Shown in pieces: positions 1 through 8,372 of a stretch of 21,382 nucleotides of DNA (position 1 is the first letter of the stretch; each line of letters begins with the position of its first letter). The position numbers were made by a program, and so were the translations under genes. The DNA comes from an uncultured Clostridia bacterium (GTDB lineage: Bacteria > Bacillota > Clostridia > Oscillospirales > Ruminococcaceae), in NCBI GenBank assembly GCA_938014915.1, contig CALLQQ010000036.1, forward strand, positions 1 to 21,382, read 5' to 3'. The notes below the pieces were generated by a model, which was given only the letters and a program-made list of their open reading frames with translations, had not been told where the DNA came from and did not search any database.

Positions 1-688
1 GTACGGTCGACATTACTAAATGCCCCGTTTCTGCGGCGGTAATAGCAGCATTTATGGTTTCAAAATCTCTCATCTCTCCGACTAGTATAACGTCGGGATC
101 TTCACGCAGTGCCGATCTCAATGCATCGGCAAAGGTGTCAACGTCCTGCCCGATTTCCCTCTGATTTATCATACTGTTCCCGTGTTTATGTAAATACTCA
201 ATCGGGTCTTCAATAACGATTACGTGGCTGTTGCGATTCTTATTAATATGGTTAATCATCGCTGCCAATGTTGTTGATTTACCGCTACCGGTAGGACCAG
301 TTACTAGAACAAGTCCCCTAGGCTTAACGGCAAAATCGCCAAGAATTTCAGGTAGCCCCAATTCCTTTATAGTTGGAACAGTATCCCGCAATAGACGAAT
401 CGCAATAGCGTGATCGCCCTTTTGGCGGTATATGTTGACCCTGTGGCGGTATCCTGCCGCTGAAGTATAGCAAAGGTCGCAATCCTGCAAACTTGCAATT
501 CTCTCCTTATGACGCAGGTCGGTAATCTGGTCGATTACCCCTAGAATTGATGTGTTCGTGCATACTGGATAGGAGCTTAGCCTTTTTAAAGTGCCGTGCT
601 GCCTAACAACGGGTGGCAATCCCGTAGTAAAGTGAATGTCAGAACAATTCAGCTTCCTCGCTTCATCAAGTAAATTGTCAATTTTCAT
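1..688 (-). CDS. pilT: Type IV pilus retraction ATPase PilT (3' end beyond window)
   Basis: Cytoplasmic hexameric ATPase that powers pilus retraction and twitching motility. The reading frame is open from an ATG at 688 to the left edge, giving 229 residues that begin MKIDNLLDEARKLNCSDIHF. The family is usually about 350 residues, so roughly the last third is outside the window. Visible motifs: the N-terminal SDIHF segment (about 16-20), Walker A GPTGSGKST (131-139), the Asp box VIEDPIEY (158-165), Walker B DPDVILVGEMRD (198-209) and the start of the His box GHLVMSTV (222-229). The ATG is preceded by AGGTGG at good spacing. The gene starts 23 bases after the pilB stop, so the two are very probably cotranscribed. 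The GEMRD form of Walker B and the lack of a long N-terminal GspE domain favour PilT over PilB. Confidence 0.95.
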   Translation of the reverse strand, partial: MKIDNLLDEARKLNCSDIHFTTGLPPVVRQHGTLKRLSSYPVCTNTSILGVIDQITDLRHKERIASLQDCDLCYTSAAGYRHRVNIYRQKGDHAIAIRLLRDTVPTIKELGLPEILGDFAVKPRGLVLVTGPTGSGKSTTLAAMINHINKNRNSHVIVIEDPIEYLHKHGNSMINQREIGQDVDTFADALRSALREDPDVILVGEMRDFETINAAITAAETGHLVMSTV

Positions 689-711
689 AATGTCCACCTT
701 TCAATATGTAT

Positions 712-2397
712 TTATACAGAATAGGTCGCTCTTACAAGTTCCTCAATAGAGGTCTTCCCGTCTAATACAAGTTCAGAAACGTTCTCCCTCAATAGTCTGG
801 TGCCATTTTCTTTTGCTTTTAAATTTATATCTTCGGCATCTTTCTCTGCCGCAATAAGCTCTTTTATATCGTTAGAAGTAACAATTATCTCATGTATTGC
901 CGTTCTCGAACGGTATCCCGTATGATTACATTCGTCACAACCGATCGGCCCATATACTTTAGCCGGAGTGTCAATGCCAAGTAACCTCATATCGGCTTCA
1001 TCAATCTCTACTGGTTGTTTGCAAGCAGGGCATAGGAGTTTCACAAGTCTTTGTGCAACTACACCCACAAGTGATGATGCCACTAGATACGGAGCTACCC
1101 CCATATCCACAAGCCTAAGTATCGTAGATGCGGCATCGTTCGTATGCAATGTTGATAGAACTAAATGCCCCGTGATAGCAGCCCTTATGGCGATTTCAGC
1201 AGTTTCAGCATCTCGAATCTCACCTATCATTACAATGTCCGGATCCTGTCGCAGGATTGAGCGCAGACCAGCTGAGAATGTCAGCCCCGCTTTAACATTT
1301 ACCTGCACTTGATTTATGCCATCAATTTGCTTCTCGACTGGATCTTCAACGGTGATAATGTTAATATTCGGCTTAGCTAATTGATCGAGGGCGGAATACA
1401 GTGTTGTAGTCTTACCACTACCCGTCGGCCCCGTTACTAAGATAACACCGTGCGGTGATTTTAATATACTCTGGAACATATCGAAGTTGTAGTCCGTCAT
1501 ACCAAGTTCGGTAATATCCATAATCTTGCTCGCACCGGTACTTAGCAAACGTATAACAACTTTTTCGCCGTTAACAGTCGGCAAACTGGACACACGCACA
1601 TCAAGGTGCGTTCCGTCAATTTTATATGCGAATCTTCCATCCTGTGGAACACGTTTTTCGGCTATATTCATATTACTTAGAATTTTAAAACGTGTGACAA
1701 GCGAATTATGTATTGCGTGGCTAATTTGGCTTTGCTCGACAAGATCGCCATCTATTCTAATCCTAATCTTAGTAATATTCGAAAACGGCTCAATATGAAT
1801 ATCACTCGCCTTAGCTCTATATGCGGTCTCAACAATAGCATTGGCTAGTTTTACAACTGGCGCACTATCGACTCTTTCCCCCGATAGCGCTTCATCGGAC
1901 AATTCGGCAAGCTCATCTTCTATTGTATATTCCTTATTAACGTCATCCATAACAGTGTCGATATTCTGCATGGAATAGATTTTATCGATGACGCTGCTTA
2001 TACCTGATTTTGATGCTAATACGGTATTGTAATCCATGCCCGATATCATCTTAATTTCTTCGAATACATAGAAATTCACAGGGTCATTCGTCGCTATTGT
2101 TAGCCTTCTATTATTAATAGCTACCCCAATTTCGCCGTGTTTGCGTGCTAGTGCTTCTGGAATTTTGTCTATTGCCTCTTGGGATAGTTCAGTTTTTGTT
2201 AAATCGATATAAGGTACTTGCAACCTCATTGCTAAAGCTTTAGCAAGTTCTTCATCATTTATATATCCTAATTCCACCAATATGTCGCCAAGCAATTGCC
2301 CCTTGGATTCTTTCTGTATATCCAATGCTGTCATCAACTGTTCATTGGTGATTTTGCCACCTTCTACTAACAGTTGTCCAATAGGTATATTTTTCAT
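712..2397 (-). CDS. pilB: Type IV pilus extension ATPase PilB (GspE family)
   Basis: Cytoplasmic ATPase that drives pilin polymerisation together with the PilC platform. It has 561 residues from the preferred ATG at 2397, a normal family length. An upstream in-frame start at 2487 would add 30 residues of unrelated character. The 2397 start has GAGGG about 8 bases upstream and opens with the typical IPIGQLLVEGG of the GspE N-terminal domain (about 1-150). Motifs: Walker A GPTGSGKT (323-330), Asp box ITVEDPVE (348-355), Walker B DPDIVMIGEIRD (385-396), His box GHLVLSTLHTN (410-420), and a four-cysteine zinc site at C456, C459, C487 and C490. It is followed after 23 bases by pilT and is divergent from pilD, so it must be transcribed from its own promoter between 2398 and 2522 or by readthrough across antisense pilD. 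Confidence 0.97.
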   Translation of the reverse strand: MKNIPIGQLLVEGGKITNEQLMTALDIQKESKGQLLGDILVELGYINDEELAKALAMRLQVPYIDLTKTELSQEAIDKIPEALARKHGEIGVAINNRRLTIATNDPVNFYVFEEIKMISGMDYNTVLASKSGISSVIDKIYSMQNIDTVMDDVNKEYTIEDELAELSDEALSGERVDSAPVVKLANAIVETAYRAKASDIHIEPFSNITKIRIRIDGDLVEQSQISHAIHNSLVTRFKILSNMNIAEKRVPQDGRFAYKIDGTHLDVRVSSLPTVNGEKVVIRLLSTGASKIMDITELGMTDYNFDMFQSILKSPHGVILVTGPTGSGKTTTLYSALDQLAKPNINIITVEDPVEKQIDGINQVQVNVKAGLTFSAGLRSILRQDPDIVMIGEIRDAETAEIAIRAAITGHLVLSTLHTNDAASTILRLVDMGVAPYLVASSLVGVVAQRLVKLLCPACKQPVEIDEADMRLLGIDTPAKVYGPIGCDECNHTGYRSRTAIHEIIVTSNDIKELIAAEKDAEDINLKAKENGTRLLRENVSELVLDGKTSIEELVRATYSV

Positions 2398-2459
2398 ACA
2401 ATGACCCTCACTTTTAGCTTTAAATGATTTCGCATGTAAAACATATAAATTAATTTCCC

Positions 2460-2488
2460 CTTGTATTTTCTGCTTATTATGATACAAT
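2460..2488. promoter_or_regulatory. Candidate divergent promoter pair for pilD (+) and pilB (-)
   Basis: On the plus strand TTGTAT (2461-2466), a 16-base spacer and TACAAT (2483-2488) form a promoter-like pair with an extended -10 (TGA directly before the hexamer), pointing at pilD. On the minus strand TTGTAT (2487-2482), 16 bases and TACAAG (2465-2460) form a second pair pointing at pilB. The -35 of one direction overlaps the -10 of the other, so the site is nearly symmetric. This is read from sequence only. The plus-strand element is the stronger. Confidence 0.45.
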
Positions 2489-2522
2489 GATATTATATTT
2501 GATGTAGGAGTGAATAAAGTAT

Positions 2523-3263
2523 ATGTTGTTTCAAATTATCATTGCGTTTATCTTTGGATTGATTATCGGGAGTTTTCTTAATGTCTGCATTTACCGAATT
2601 CCACAGAATGAATCCATAGTTTTCGGTCCATCGCATTGCATGCAGTGCAAGACAGAATTAAAGTGGTATGAGCTCTTTCCCCTATTTAGCTACATATTTC
2701 TTAGGGGGAAATGCCGAACCTGCCATGCTCGTATTTCGATTAGGTACCCTTTAATTGAATTGCTCAATGGTGTGCTTTATGCAATTGCATTTTATAGGTA
2801 CAAGTCGATTCAGCAAGCAGTTACAATTGCATTGTTCTTCTCAATTCTCATCATAATTTCTATGATCGACTTAGATACAATGCTTATCCCGAATCGATTA
2901 GTAGCAGCAATTTTCGTCCTTGGAATCGCTTCAATCTGGATATTCCCTGAAGTGTCGATATTTAGCCGATTAATCGGCTCGGTAATAATTAGCATACCAT
3001 TCCTATTAATAGCGATATTCACTGGCGGAATGGGCGGAGGCGATGTAAAGTTAATGTTCGCCGCCGGATTTTTCCTAGGTGCTAAATCGGTTGTAATAGC
3101 CGCCCTAATCGGCATTGTGCTAGCGGCAATTTGCGGTATTATAATCAAGATAAAAACTAAGAAAAGTAAAATTCCATTCGGTCCATATCTATCAGCAGGA
3201 CTTGCGATAGCATCATTAGTTGGGACTGCAATTGCTGATTGGTATCTATCTTTATTAATTTAA
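2523..3263 (+). CDS. pilD: Prepilin peptidase / N-methyltransferase (PilD/GspO type)
   Basis: Membrane aspartyl protease (A24 family) that cuts the class III leader of prepilins at the inner face of the membrane and, in the full-length form, N-methylates the new first residue. It has 246 residues. The N-terminal hydrophobic segment contains GLIIGSFLNVCIYRIP (12-27). The cytoplasmic loop carries two CxxC pairs, C39/C42 and C64/C67, typical of bifunctional enzymes. Catalytic aspartates are expected at D116 (IDLDTMLIPN) and D174 (GGMGGGDVKL). Several further hydrophobic helices follow. GTAGGAG lies 12 bases before the ATG. It is the only plus-strand gene in the pilus cluster. Its stop codon directly abuts the stop codon of the converging minor pilin gene, with no terminator between them. 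Substrates are presumably the three pilin-like proteins encoded next to it plus a major pilin not seen here. Confidence 0.96.
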   Translation: MLFQIIIAFIFGLIIGSFLNVCIYRIPQNESIVFGPSHCMQCKTELKWYELFPLFSYIFLRGKCRTCHARISIRYPLIELLNGVLYAIAFYRYKSIQQAVTIALFFSILIIISMIDLDTMLIPNRLVAAIFVLGIASIWIFPEVSIFSRLIGSVIISIPFLLIAIFTGGMGGGDVKLMFAAGFFLGAKSVVIAALIGIVLAAICGIIIKIKTKKSKIPFGPYLSAGLAIASLVGTAIADWYLSLLI

Positions 3264-3902
3264 TTAAAATGAACTATCCGGCTGCTTAAATACTATGTAT
3301 GTATTAGCGCCGGATTGTGATATATCCGGATCATGTTCTTCTACTGCTGTCCTTCTTATCCTGACATTCTCTACTGCAATAGTGTTTTCACTAACAAGTG
3401 TTCTGTTATTATTTTTATCGAATACTTCAATACCAATATTAATTGACGAGTTAGTATATTTAGAGAAACCTATTGCGAAACTTCGATTTCCATAGAAGTC
3501 CTCGGGCATTATTAATTTGTTATCGCCCGGCGGCATACTGCCTATTTCGCCGATCTCCAATTGATAGACTCTTCCCTTTTTGCCGTCTACTTCATTGTTT
3601 ATAATGAATACGACATAGTCATCGGGGATGCCGTCTGCCGATATTCTGTTGACAAATCCGATATGCGAAAAATCATTGTAAATTCCCACTTCATCGGCAT
3701 AGCGAATTCGCTCGGATAAAGCCCGCGATATTGTATTCGTCGTATTCTTGTCGCTGGTCCATTTGTCAGTTTTATTGAAAAATACACCGACGTGGCTAGA
3801 AATTAGCATAACTCCCGTTAGAATTATGGACATCATTACCATAACGATAACCATTTCTATGAGGGTAAATCCGCCTTTTCTATTCAATTTTAATCGTTTC
3901 AT
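3264..3902 (-). CDS. Minor prepilin, PilW/PilJ-like
   Basis: Pilin-like protein of 212 residues from the preferred ATG at 3902. A start at 3923 is also open, but only the 3902 start has a purine-rich GGGGG ribosome site at proper distance. The class III leader is plain: MKRLKLNRKGG is followed by FTLIEM, with cleavage expected after G11, phenylalanine as the mature first residue and glutamate at mature position 5. A hydrophobic helix continues to about residue 40. The rest looks like a soluble beta-rich pilin head with no catalytic motif. Size and position after a second, shorter prepilin fit the PilW/PilJ (GspJ-like) minor pilins that prime pilus assembly, but the exact equivalence is inference. 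The upstream minor pilin stop is 34 bases away. The gene ends against pilD on the other strand. Confidence 0.88.
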   Translation of the reverse strand: MKRLKLNRKGGFTLIEMVIVMVMMSIILTGVMLISSHVGVFFNKTDKWTSDKNTTNTISRALSERIRYADEVGIYNDFSHIGFVNRISADGIPDDYVVFIINNEVDGKKGRVYQLEIGEIGSMPPGDNKLIMPEDFYGNRSFAIGFSKYTNSSINIGIEVFDKNNNRTLVSENTIAVENVRIRRTAVEEHDPDISQSGANTYIVFKQPDSSF

Positions 3903-3936
3903 AGCTATTCCCCCATTACTCATTAAAGTATGATGT

Positions 3937-4278
3937 TTACGGTGCTATCTTAAAAAAGTCAATATGCACTCTATCGTCCGATGTACCAGCTCGGAACTTT
4001 TCAGCATTCAATGTGAAATTATTGATAGGATCATCGAATTTGTAATCATATGAACGATTGGTAATATCCATTCCGTCATGATCGCCAACTTCAATTGCAG
4101 CCGCTTGTTCATCGGTGTTTTTATCGATAGTGTGAGCGGCGCTATATGTGTTGAATGCCGCACTAAAGATAGTAACTAGAACTACCATCAACATCGAAAA
4201 AATTGCAAGTGCAATTATAGTTTCAACTAGGGTGAAACCATCTTTTAATGTATATTTCTTCTGTATTCTTCTTTTCAT
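3937..4278 (-). CDS. Short minor prepilin, PilV/PilI-like
   Basis: Pilin-like protein of 113 residues. It has a basic leader MKRRIQKKYTLKDG, predicted cleavage after G14 and then FTLVETIIALAIFSML, with glutamate at mature position 5 and a helix to about residue 45. The head domain after the helix is only about 65 residues, short for a minor pilin. I see no frameshift or degraded tail: the frame ends cleanly at DFFKIAP and the gene has a good ribosome site (AGGTGGGGTG). It is therefore called an intact small minor pilin of the GspI/PilV group rather than a fragment. It follows the large PilX-like gene by 27 bases and precedes the PilW-like gene by 34 bases, in one operon. A role as major pilin is possible but less likely, since the head lacks the usual size. 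Confidence 0.85.
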   Translation of the reverse strand: MKRRIQKKYTLKDGFTLVETIIALAIFSMLMVVLVTIFSAAFNTYSAAHTIDKNTDEQAAAIEVGDHDGMDITNRSYDYKFDDPINNFTLNAEKFRAGTSDDRVHIDFFKIAP

Positions 4279-4305
4279 AATATCACCCCACCTATCATCT
4301 TTATT

Positions 4306-6093
4306 TTAATCATTATTCGTTAGCATGCTCGTTCTTAAATACGATTGAATTCTCCAATTGGAAACACTTGTTGTCGGAGGAAGCTTAATCTCCAATTCTT
4401 CAGATGGGGGAGCATATGTGAATTTATTCCCCGTCGATGAAGTATTGATATCTCCAGCTACTACCGCTCCCGTTAAGCCGCCGCTACCAGCAATTTTAAA
4501 ATTGGCAAATGGGCAGTAAATAAAGACATTCTGTATTTGATCGGTATTGCCGAAATCTATCGTAATATCATCACTGTTAGATATCATATAGAATTGGGGG
4601 TTGCCCGTTCCACCGACTCCGATTTTATCCCCGCCATAAGCCATATGCTTGAACGAAACGCCCTCATCAAGTAGGAAATATACCTCATTATCCCCAATGA
4701 TATTAACATTGATGCCCCCGCCGAAAGTGAATTCATGCGCTGATTTATCGGCATTGGGATTGGCTACCTTTATATGCAAGTCGCCACGTGTCGTATCAAA
4801 GTTAAGATTCTTACCGCCATCATTAGTTGTTTCATAATTCGTTATAACGCCACTATCATCAATGGTGTAATTCATCTTATATTCATTGTCGCCATATAAT
4901 GTACCTAGCTTAATATTATATACGGCGGGTTCAAACTTTTCTTCTTCAAAAATCCAAGGAGTGTACACACTTCCTCTTACAATTGAGCCCAGTTCTTCAT
5001 ATAGTTCGTTCATGTCGCATTTTCTTACCTGGCTATTTGTACAAATATAGCTGCTAGAAGCATCTGGAGTAATAGAACCACCATAGACAACCTCATATGG
5101 TCCTCCCACAGCATTACCGCTCAAATTCACTACATCACCAACGACATATACCCCCGCATGGAACCTTGCGCCGCCAGCAGAATGTAGATTACCATTCACA
5201 TAAACGGGTTGATAAAAATTAGCGTTTCCACTTACATCTAAGTCACCATTAATATATAATTCACCGTAATAATTTGCAAATTGGGTCTTTAAGTCACCAT
5301 GCACATAGACATCAACGGGATCGGTAACATTACCAATCTTTGCGCCGGAATTATCTACATACATATTCCTACCAACATATATTGTACCATCGATTTCACC
5401 GCCGCTTGTGGGCGCAGAAACGTGGAGGTCTTTCGCCGTGACAATATCAATCTTGCCATCAGCAGTTGAGTTGTCAATTTTAAATCCATTTAATAGCTTG
5501 ATATCACCAGTATTAATTACACTGCCGCCGAGGGTTACACCACTTACCAATATAATTTCATCTATATCGAAACTGGATTTACCCACAATGACGGGCGGCG
5601 ATAATGAATCGGTAGAGGCATTTTGCCCAGTAGCCGTGAATACACCATCAAACCTGCGGTATACTTCGGTTGCTCTGATGATCGCCGTCACACTTGAGGT
5701 TTTCCCTAGATATTCGGAAGATGAGGTAATTTTAATGAGCTCATCATTATCTTCAATCGAGTATAAGTCAACTTTAAATTTACCAATACCGCCATCCGTA
5801 TCATTGGACCAATCACCTTTTATAGAAGTACCATTCACCGCCATTTTTTCTATTTCGGCAACAATAGGTTCCGTAATAGAGGCGGCACGAAGATAATCTA
5901 CAACACCATCAAGAGCAGATTTCGCCGTATAATAAGCTTGCTGCGAGCGATATTCGGCAACAACCGTGCTATATGCAACTGAAGTCAAAGTAAGGGATGC
6001 AGTTGCAAGAATTATTACTACCGTCATCACAATTAAAACGGTGAATAAAACTGAACCGTCCTTCCTATGTATTTTATTTATCATGCTCTTCAT
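4306..6093 (-). CDS. Large PilX-like pilus protein with beta-solenoid repeats
   Basis: Protein of 595 residues from the preferred ATG at 6093, which has AAGGGTG upstream; an in-frame start at 6138 would overlap pilO. The N-terminus MKSMINKIHRKDG then SVLFTVLIVMTVV resembles a class III leader and a pilin helix, but mature position 5 is threonine (T18), not glutamate, as in PilX/GspK-type tip subunits. Residues about 45-150 resemble a PilX N-terminal domain. Residues 238-326 carry a repeat with a spacing near 18 residues: IYVGRNM, VYVHGDL, LYINGDL, VYVNGNL, VYVVGDV. This pattern suggests a right-handed beta-solenoid like that of polymer-forming proteins. A C-terminal part around 505-560 has a similar FKIAGSGGLTGAVVAGD segment. 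Two cysteines, C351 and C359, could form a disulfide. Known relatives are annotated only as pilus assembly PilX N-terminal proteins. A tip adhesin role is inference. Confidence 0.8.
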   Translation of the reverse strand: MKSMINKIHRKDGSVLFTVLIVMTVVIILATASLTLTSVAYSTVVAEYRSQQAYYTAKSALDGVVDYLRAASITEPIVAEIEKMAVNGTSIKGDWSNDTDGGIGKFKVDLYSIEDNDELIKITSSSEYLGKTSSVTAIIRATEVYRRFDGVFTATGQNASTDSLSPPVIVGKSSFDIDEIILVSGVTLGGSVINTGDIKLLNGFKIDNSTADGKIDIVTAKDLHVSAPTSGGEIDGTIYVGRNMYVDNSGAKIGNVTDPVDVYVHGDLKTQFANYYGELYINGDLDVSGNANFYQPVYVNGNLHSAGGARFHAGVYVVGDVVNLSGNAVGGPYEVVYGGSITPDASSSYICTNSQVRKCDMNELYEELGSIVRGSVYTPWIFEEEKFEPAVYNIKLGTLYGDNEYKMNYTIDDSGVITNYETTNDGGKNLNFDTTRGDLHIKVANPNADKSAHEFTFGGGINVNIIGDNEVYFLLDEGVSFKHMAYGGDKIGVGGTGNPQFYMISNSDDITIDFGNTDQIQNVFIYCPFANFKIAGSGGLTGAVVAGDINTSSTGNKFTYAPPSEELEIKLPPTTSVSNWRIQSYLRTSMLTNND

Positions 6094-6121
6094 GTAATCA
6101 CCCTTTATGTCGGCATTGTTT

Positions 6122-6883
6122 CTATTCGTCTTCCTCAACTTGCTCTATGCAGTAAAAATCAACTACAATAGAGCCAGCGAATTTATCCTTACCCTTTTCA
6201 ACGATAGTGTATTTCTGGGTATAAATCGTCTTTTCATCGTTTGCAATTGTATCTAAAACATCTTTTACGTCTTTATATTTACCCTCAATAGTCGCCTCAA
6301 CGCTCATTTTAGCGACGGTTTCGCTGTTCTTTTCGGGCTCTTGCTGAGGCTCCGCCCCAGTATTACCACTATTCTGAGGATTATCTGCATCTAAATTTTC
6401 TTCGCTATTTTCGTTGTTCGCGCCGTCCTGAGCCGCCTCGCCTTCCTCTTTATCTTCACTAGGCGCAGCAACCGGATTTATATAATCCTTTATTGCGTAT
6501 GCAAGTTCATTTGGCTGGTATTCATAAATTTCTAGCTCATAAATATCTAATATTGAAATACTAAGTGAGCCAATATCTAGCTTCTTATCATTTAAAATCT
6601 TATAAACATACTTGTCAGCCTCAAAATCTTTAGTATGAGGGAAGAATTTTTCTGCCGATTCTTTGCTTTCTCTCTTAGCCTTTTTGATTCTTGTTTTCAT
6701 CGCAGAACCGTCTTTAATTTTTTCCTCAATATCTTGCTTTTCCGATATTTTAGCTGATAATGTTTCCTGCTTCTCGTTCATCGCCTTAAAACTAGGCTTA
6801 ATAATGAACATTATTCCTAGCGCCCATGTAGCAACTAAAACTAGCACTACAACCATTATTTTTTCTTTACTTGATAAGCTCAC
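6122..6883 (-). CDS. pilO: Type IV pilus inner-membrane alignment protein PilO-like
   Basis: Bitopic membrane protein of 253 residues, expected to pair with the PilN part of the upstream fusion and link the cytoplasmic ring to the pilus. It has a short cytoplasmic tail, one membrane helix (about 9-28), a coiled-coil stretch rich in K and E (34-80), and a small alpha/beta core. The core is split by an acidic, low-complexity stretch of about 50 residues (139-188, rich in E, D, N, Q, P and G) that is not usual for PilO. It starts with GTG, and the first bases overlap the stop of the pilM-pilN gene (GTGA), so translation is probably coupled. PilO is weakly conserved, and the call rests on position, size and topology more than on motifs. 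Confidence 0.82.
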   Translation of the reverse strand: MSLSSKEKIMVVVLVLVATWALGIMFIIKPSFKAMNEKQETLSAKISEKQDIEEKIKDGSAMKTRIKKAKRESKESAEKFFPHTKDFEADKYVYKILNDKKLDIGSLSISILDIYELEIYEYQPNELAYAIKDYINPVAAPSEDKEEGEAAQDGANNENSEENLDADNPQNSGNTGAEPQQEPEKNSETVAKMSVEATIEGKYKDVKDVLDTIANDEKTIYTQKYTIVEKGKDKFAGSIVVDFYCIEQVEEDE

Positions 6884-8355
6884 TCTATTTCACCGCCCTT
6901 TACATTTACAATGATAGAAAAATCAGTATCATAATCATCTTCGCCGCCCGTCGTATATCCACCATAGGTTATATTATCAAAGTATCCACTATCATTAAGT
7001 GCCTTGACATAATCCGCTGGCGCCGTTTGAGATTTTGATCTGCAACCTACGGTTAAGCCGCCAGTAGTGAATTCAACATTGATGATTTTTGTTTTGCCAT
7101 CTAGGTATTCCTCTAACTTTTTAAATACATCGGTATTTAAAACTGGGAGGGAAGTTACAGCGGTTTCGGCCTTTTTAACCCGCTTCGTATAAGCATCCAA
7201 GTTCTTAAGTTCTAGTGATAGTTGCTCAGCTTCATTTAATTTCTTAATCGTATCAGGATTGTTTATATATTCATCGATTTTATCAATCCTGTTATTGTAA
7301 TCGGCATTTACTACGGATAGAAATGCGAATGCTCCACCGATTAAAAGTCCACTTAGCAAGAATGTTCCCACTAGGGTCATCTTAAAAGAGTTGCCGCCCG
7401 TTCTTCTTTTAGTTGCAACCGCCTCAAGCAAATTGATATGCTCTGTTTCTCTATTTCGCTTATATAATGCACCTACCGCGTTCGCAAATTGGGTAAATTC
7501 GAACTTTTCATATCCAATTACGGAACTAGGCACATTGAGGATATTTGTTGAAATACCAAGAGTTGAAACGGCGTTAGTAAGTGACATGAAGTCACGAACA
7601 TCACCATAGAACAGTACTTCTCGTATTGATTCACCGTTATTTCTACTCTTATAGAATTGAGCCATCCTAAATATATTTTCTGCCACGGCCTCGGTTATAT
7701 AGTCCGTGTCCTCGGCATAATCCTCAGCATCAATATTAATATATCTGGAGAACGACAATTGTTCATTGTCATATAAGTTTAGGTTGATAAAGTCCCTTTC
7801 AATTTGCACTACTAGCAAGGGCATCCGATCCTTATATCTGCCATCGGCTAGTAACACACGGGATATACAGCTACTACTGATATTTACCGCCCTTAGTGCA
7901 ATTCCTAGCATCGCAAATAGGTTAATATAACAGTCAACCAGTCTTTGCGGACACGCAGTAGCTAGCACCTTTACCATTGCGGCGCCGCCTTCATCAACGG
8001 TTTCGCCAATGATAGTGAACGAAATATTGTAATCATCGCCAAGTCCCATATCTTGCTTGATTTGATTGTTTACCAATAGGTTAAATTGCTCACCTTTTGC
8101 CTTTGGTACATTTAACTCTTTAAAAACAATTTGGTTTGATGAAATACTTACAATTGCCTCTTTGTCCTTAACCTTATTTGTTTTAAGCACATCATTAATT
8201 GTTGTAGCGACTAGAGGAATATCCTGTATGTAACCATTTTTAACTAGTCCATCCCTTAAATCCTGCTTAAATGCCTCGTGTACTTTTACCTTGCCTTTAT
8301 TAAATACACCATGAATTATCTTAATCTGTCTATCAGTTACATCAATTGAAATCAT
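6880..8355 (-). CDS. pilM/pilN: Fused PilM-PilN type IV pilus assembly protein
   Basis: Protein of 491 residues joining two normally separate components. Residues 1 to about 300 match PilM, the cytoplasmic actin-like (FtsA-fold) ATP-binding protein: MISIDVTDRQIKIIHG at the start is the first phosphate-binding strand-turn, followed by the typical LNVPKAKGEQFNLLVNNQIK region. Residues about 306-491 match PilN: an INLLEA segment (307-312) equivalent to the INLLP motif by which PilN binds PilM, one membrane helix (326-348), a coiled coil (about 350-390) and a C-terminal alpha/beta domain ending in NVKGGEIE. No stop or start signal separates the halves, so the fusion is real in this sequence. GAGGTGA lies before the ATG. 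It is 17 bases after pilC and overlaps pilO by 4 bases. Confidence 0.92.
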   Translation of the reverse strand: MISIDVTDRQIKIIHGVFNKGKVKVHEAFKQDLRDGLVKNGYIQDIPLVATTINDVLKTNKVKDKEAIVSISSNQIVFKELNVPKAKGEQFNLLVNNQIKQDMGLGDDYNISFTIIGETVDEGGAAMVKVLATACPQRLVDCYINLFAMLGIALRAVNISSSCISRVLLADGRYKDRMPLLVVQIERDFINLNLYDNEQLSFSRYINIDAEDYAEDTDYITEAVAENIFRMAQFYKSRNNGESIREVLFYGDVRDFMSLTNAVSTLGISTNILNVPSSVIGYEKFEFTQFANAVGALYKRNRETEHINLLEAVATKRRTGGNSFKMTLVGTFLLSGLLIGGAFAFLSVVNADYNNRIDKIDEYINNPDTIKKLNEAEQLSLELKNLDAYTKRVKKAETAVTSLPVLNTDVFKKLEEYLDGKTKIINVEFTTGGLTVGCRSKSQTAPADYVKALNDSGYFDNITYGGYTTGGEDDYDTDFSIIVNVKGGEIE

Positions 8356-8372
8356 TGTTTCACCTCATAATT

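Noticed and set aside
3937..4278. The 113-residue pilin as a truncated pseudogene
   Set aside because: It has a good ribosome site, an intact class III leader and a clean end, with no continuation of homologous coding sequence in another frame after its stop.
5408..5896. A 162-codon plus-strand reading frame opposite the PilX-like gene
   Set aside because: It lies wholly inside a well supported minus-strand gene, has no ribosome site or recognisable domain, and looks like a complementary-strand shadow. The same holds for the other long antisense frames, such as those at 9133-9549 and 13958-14299.
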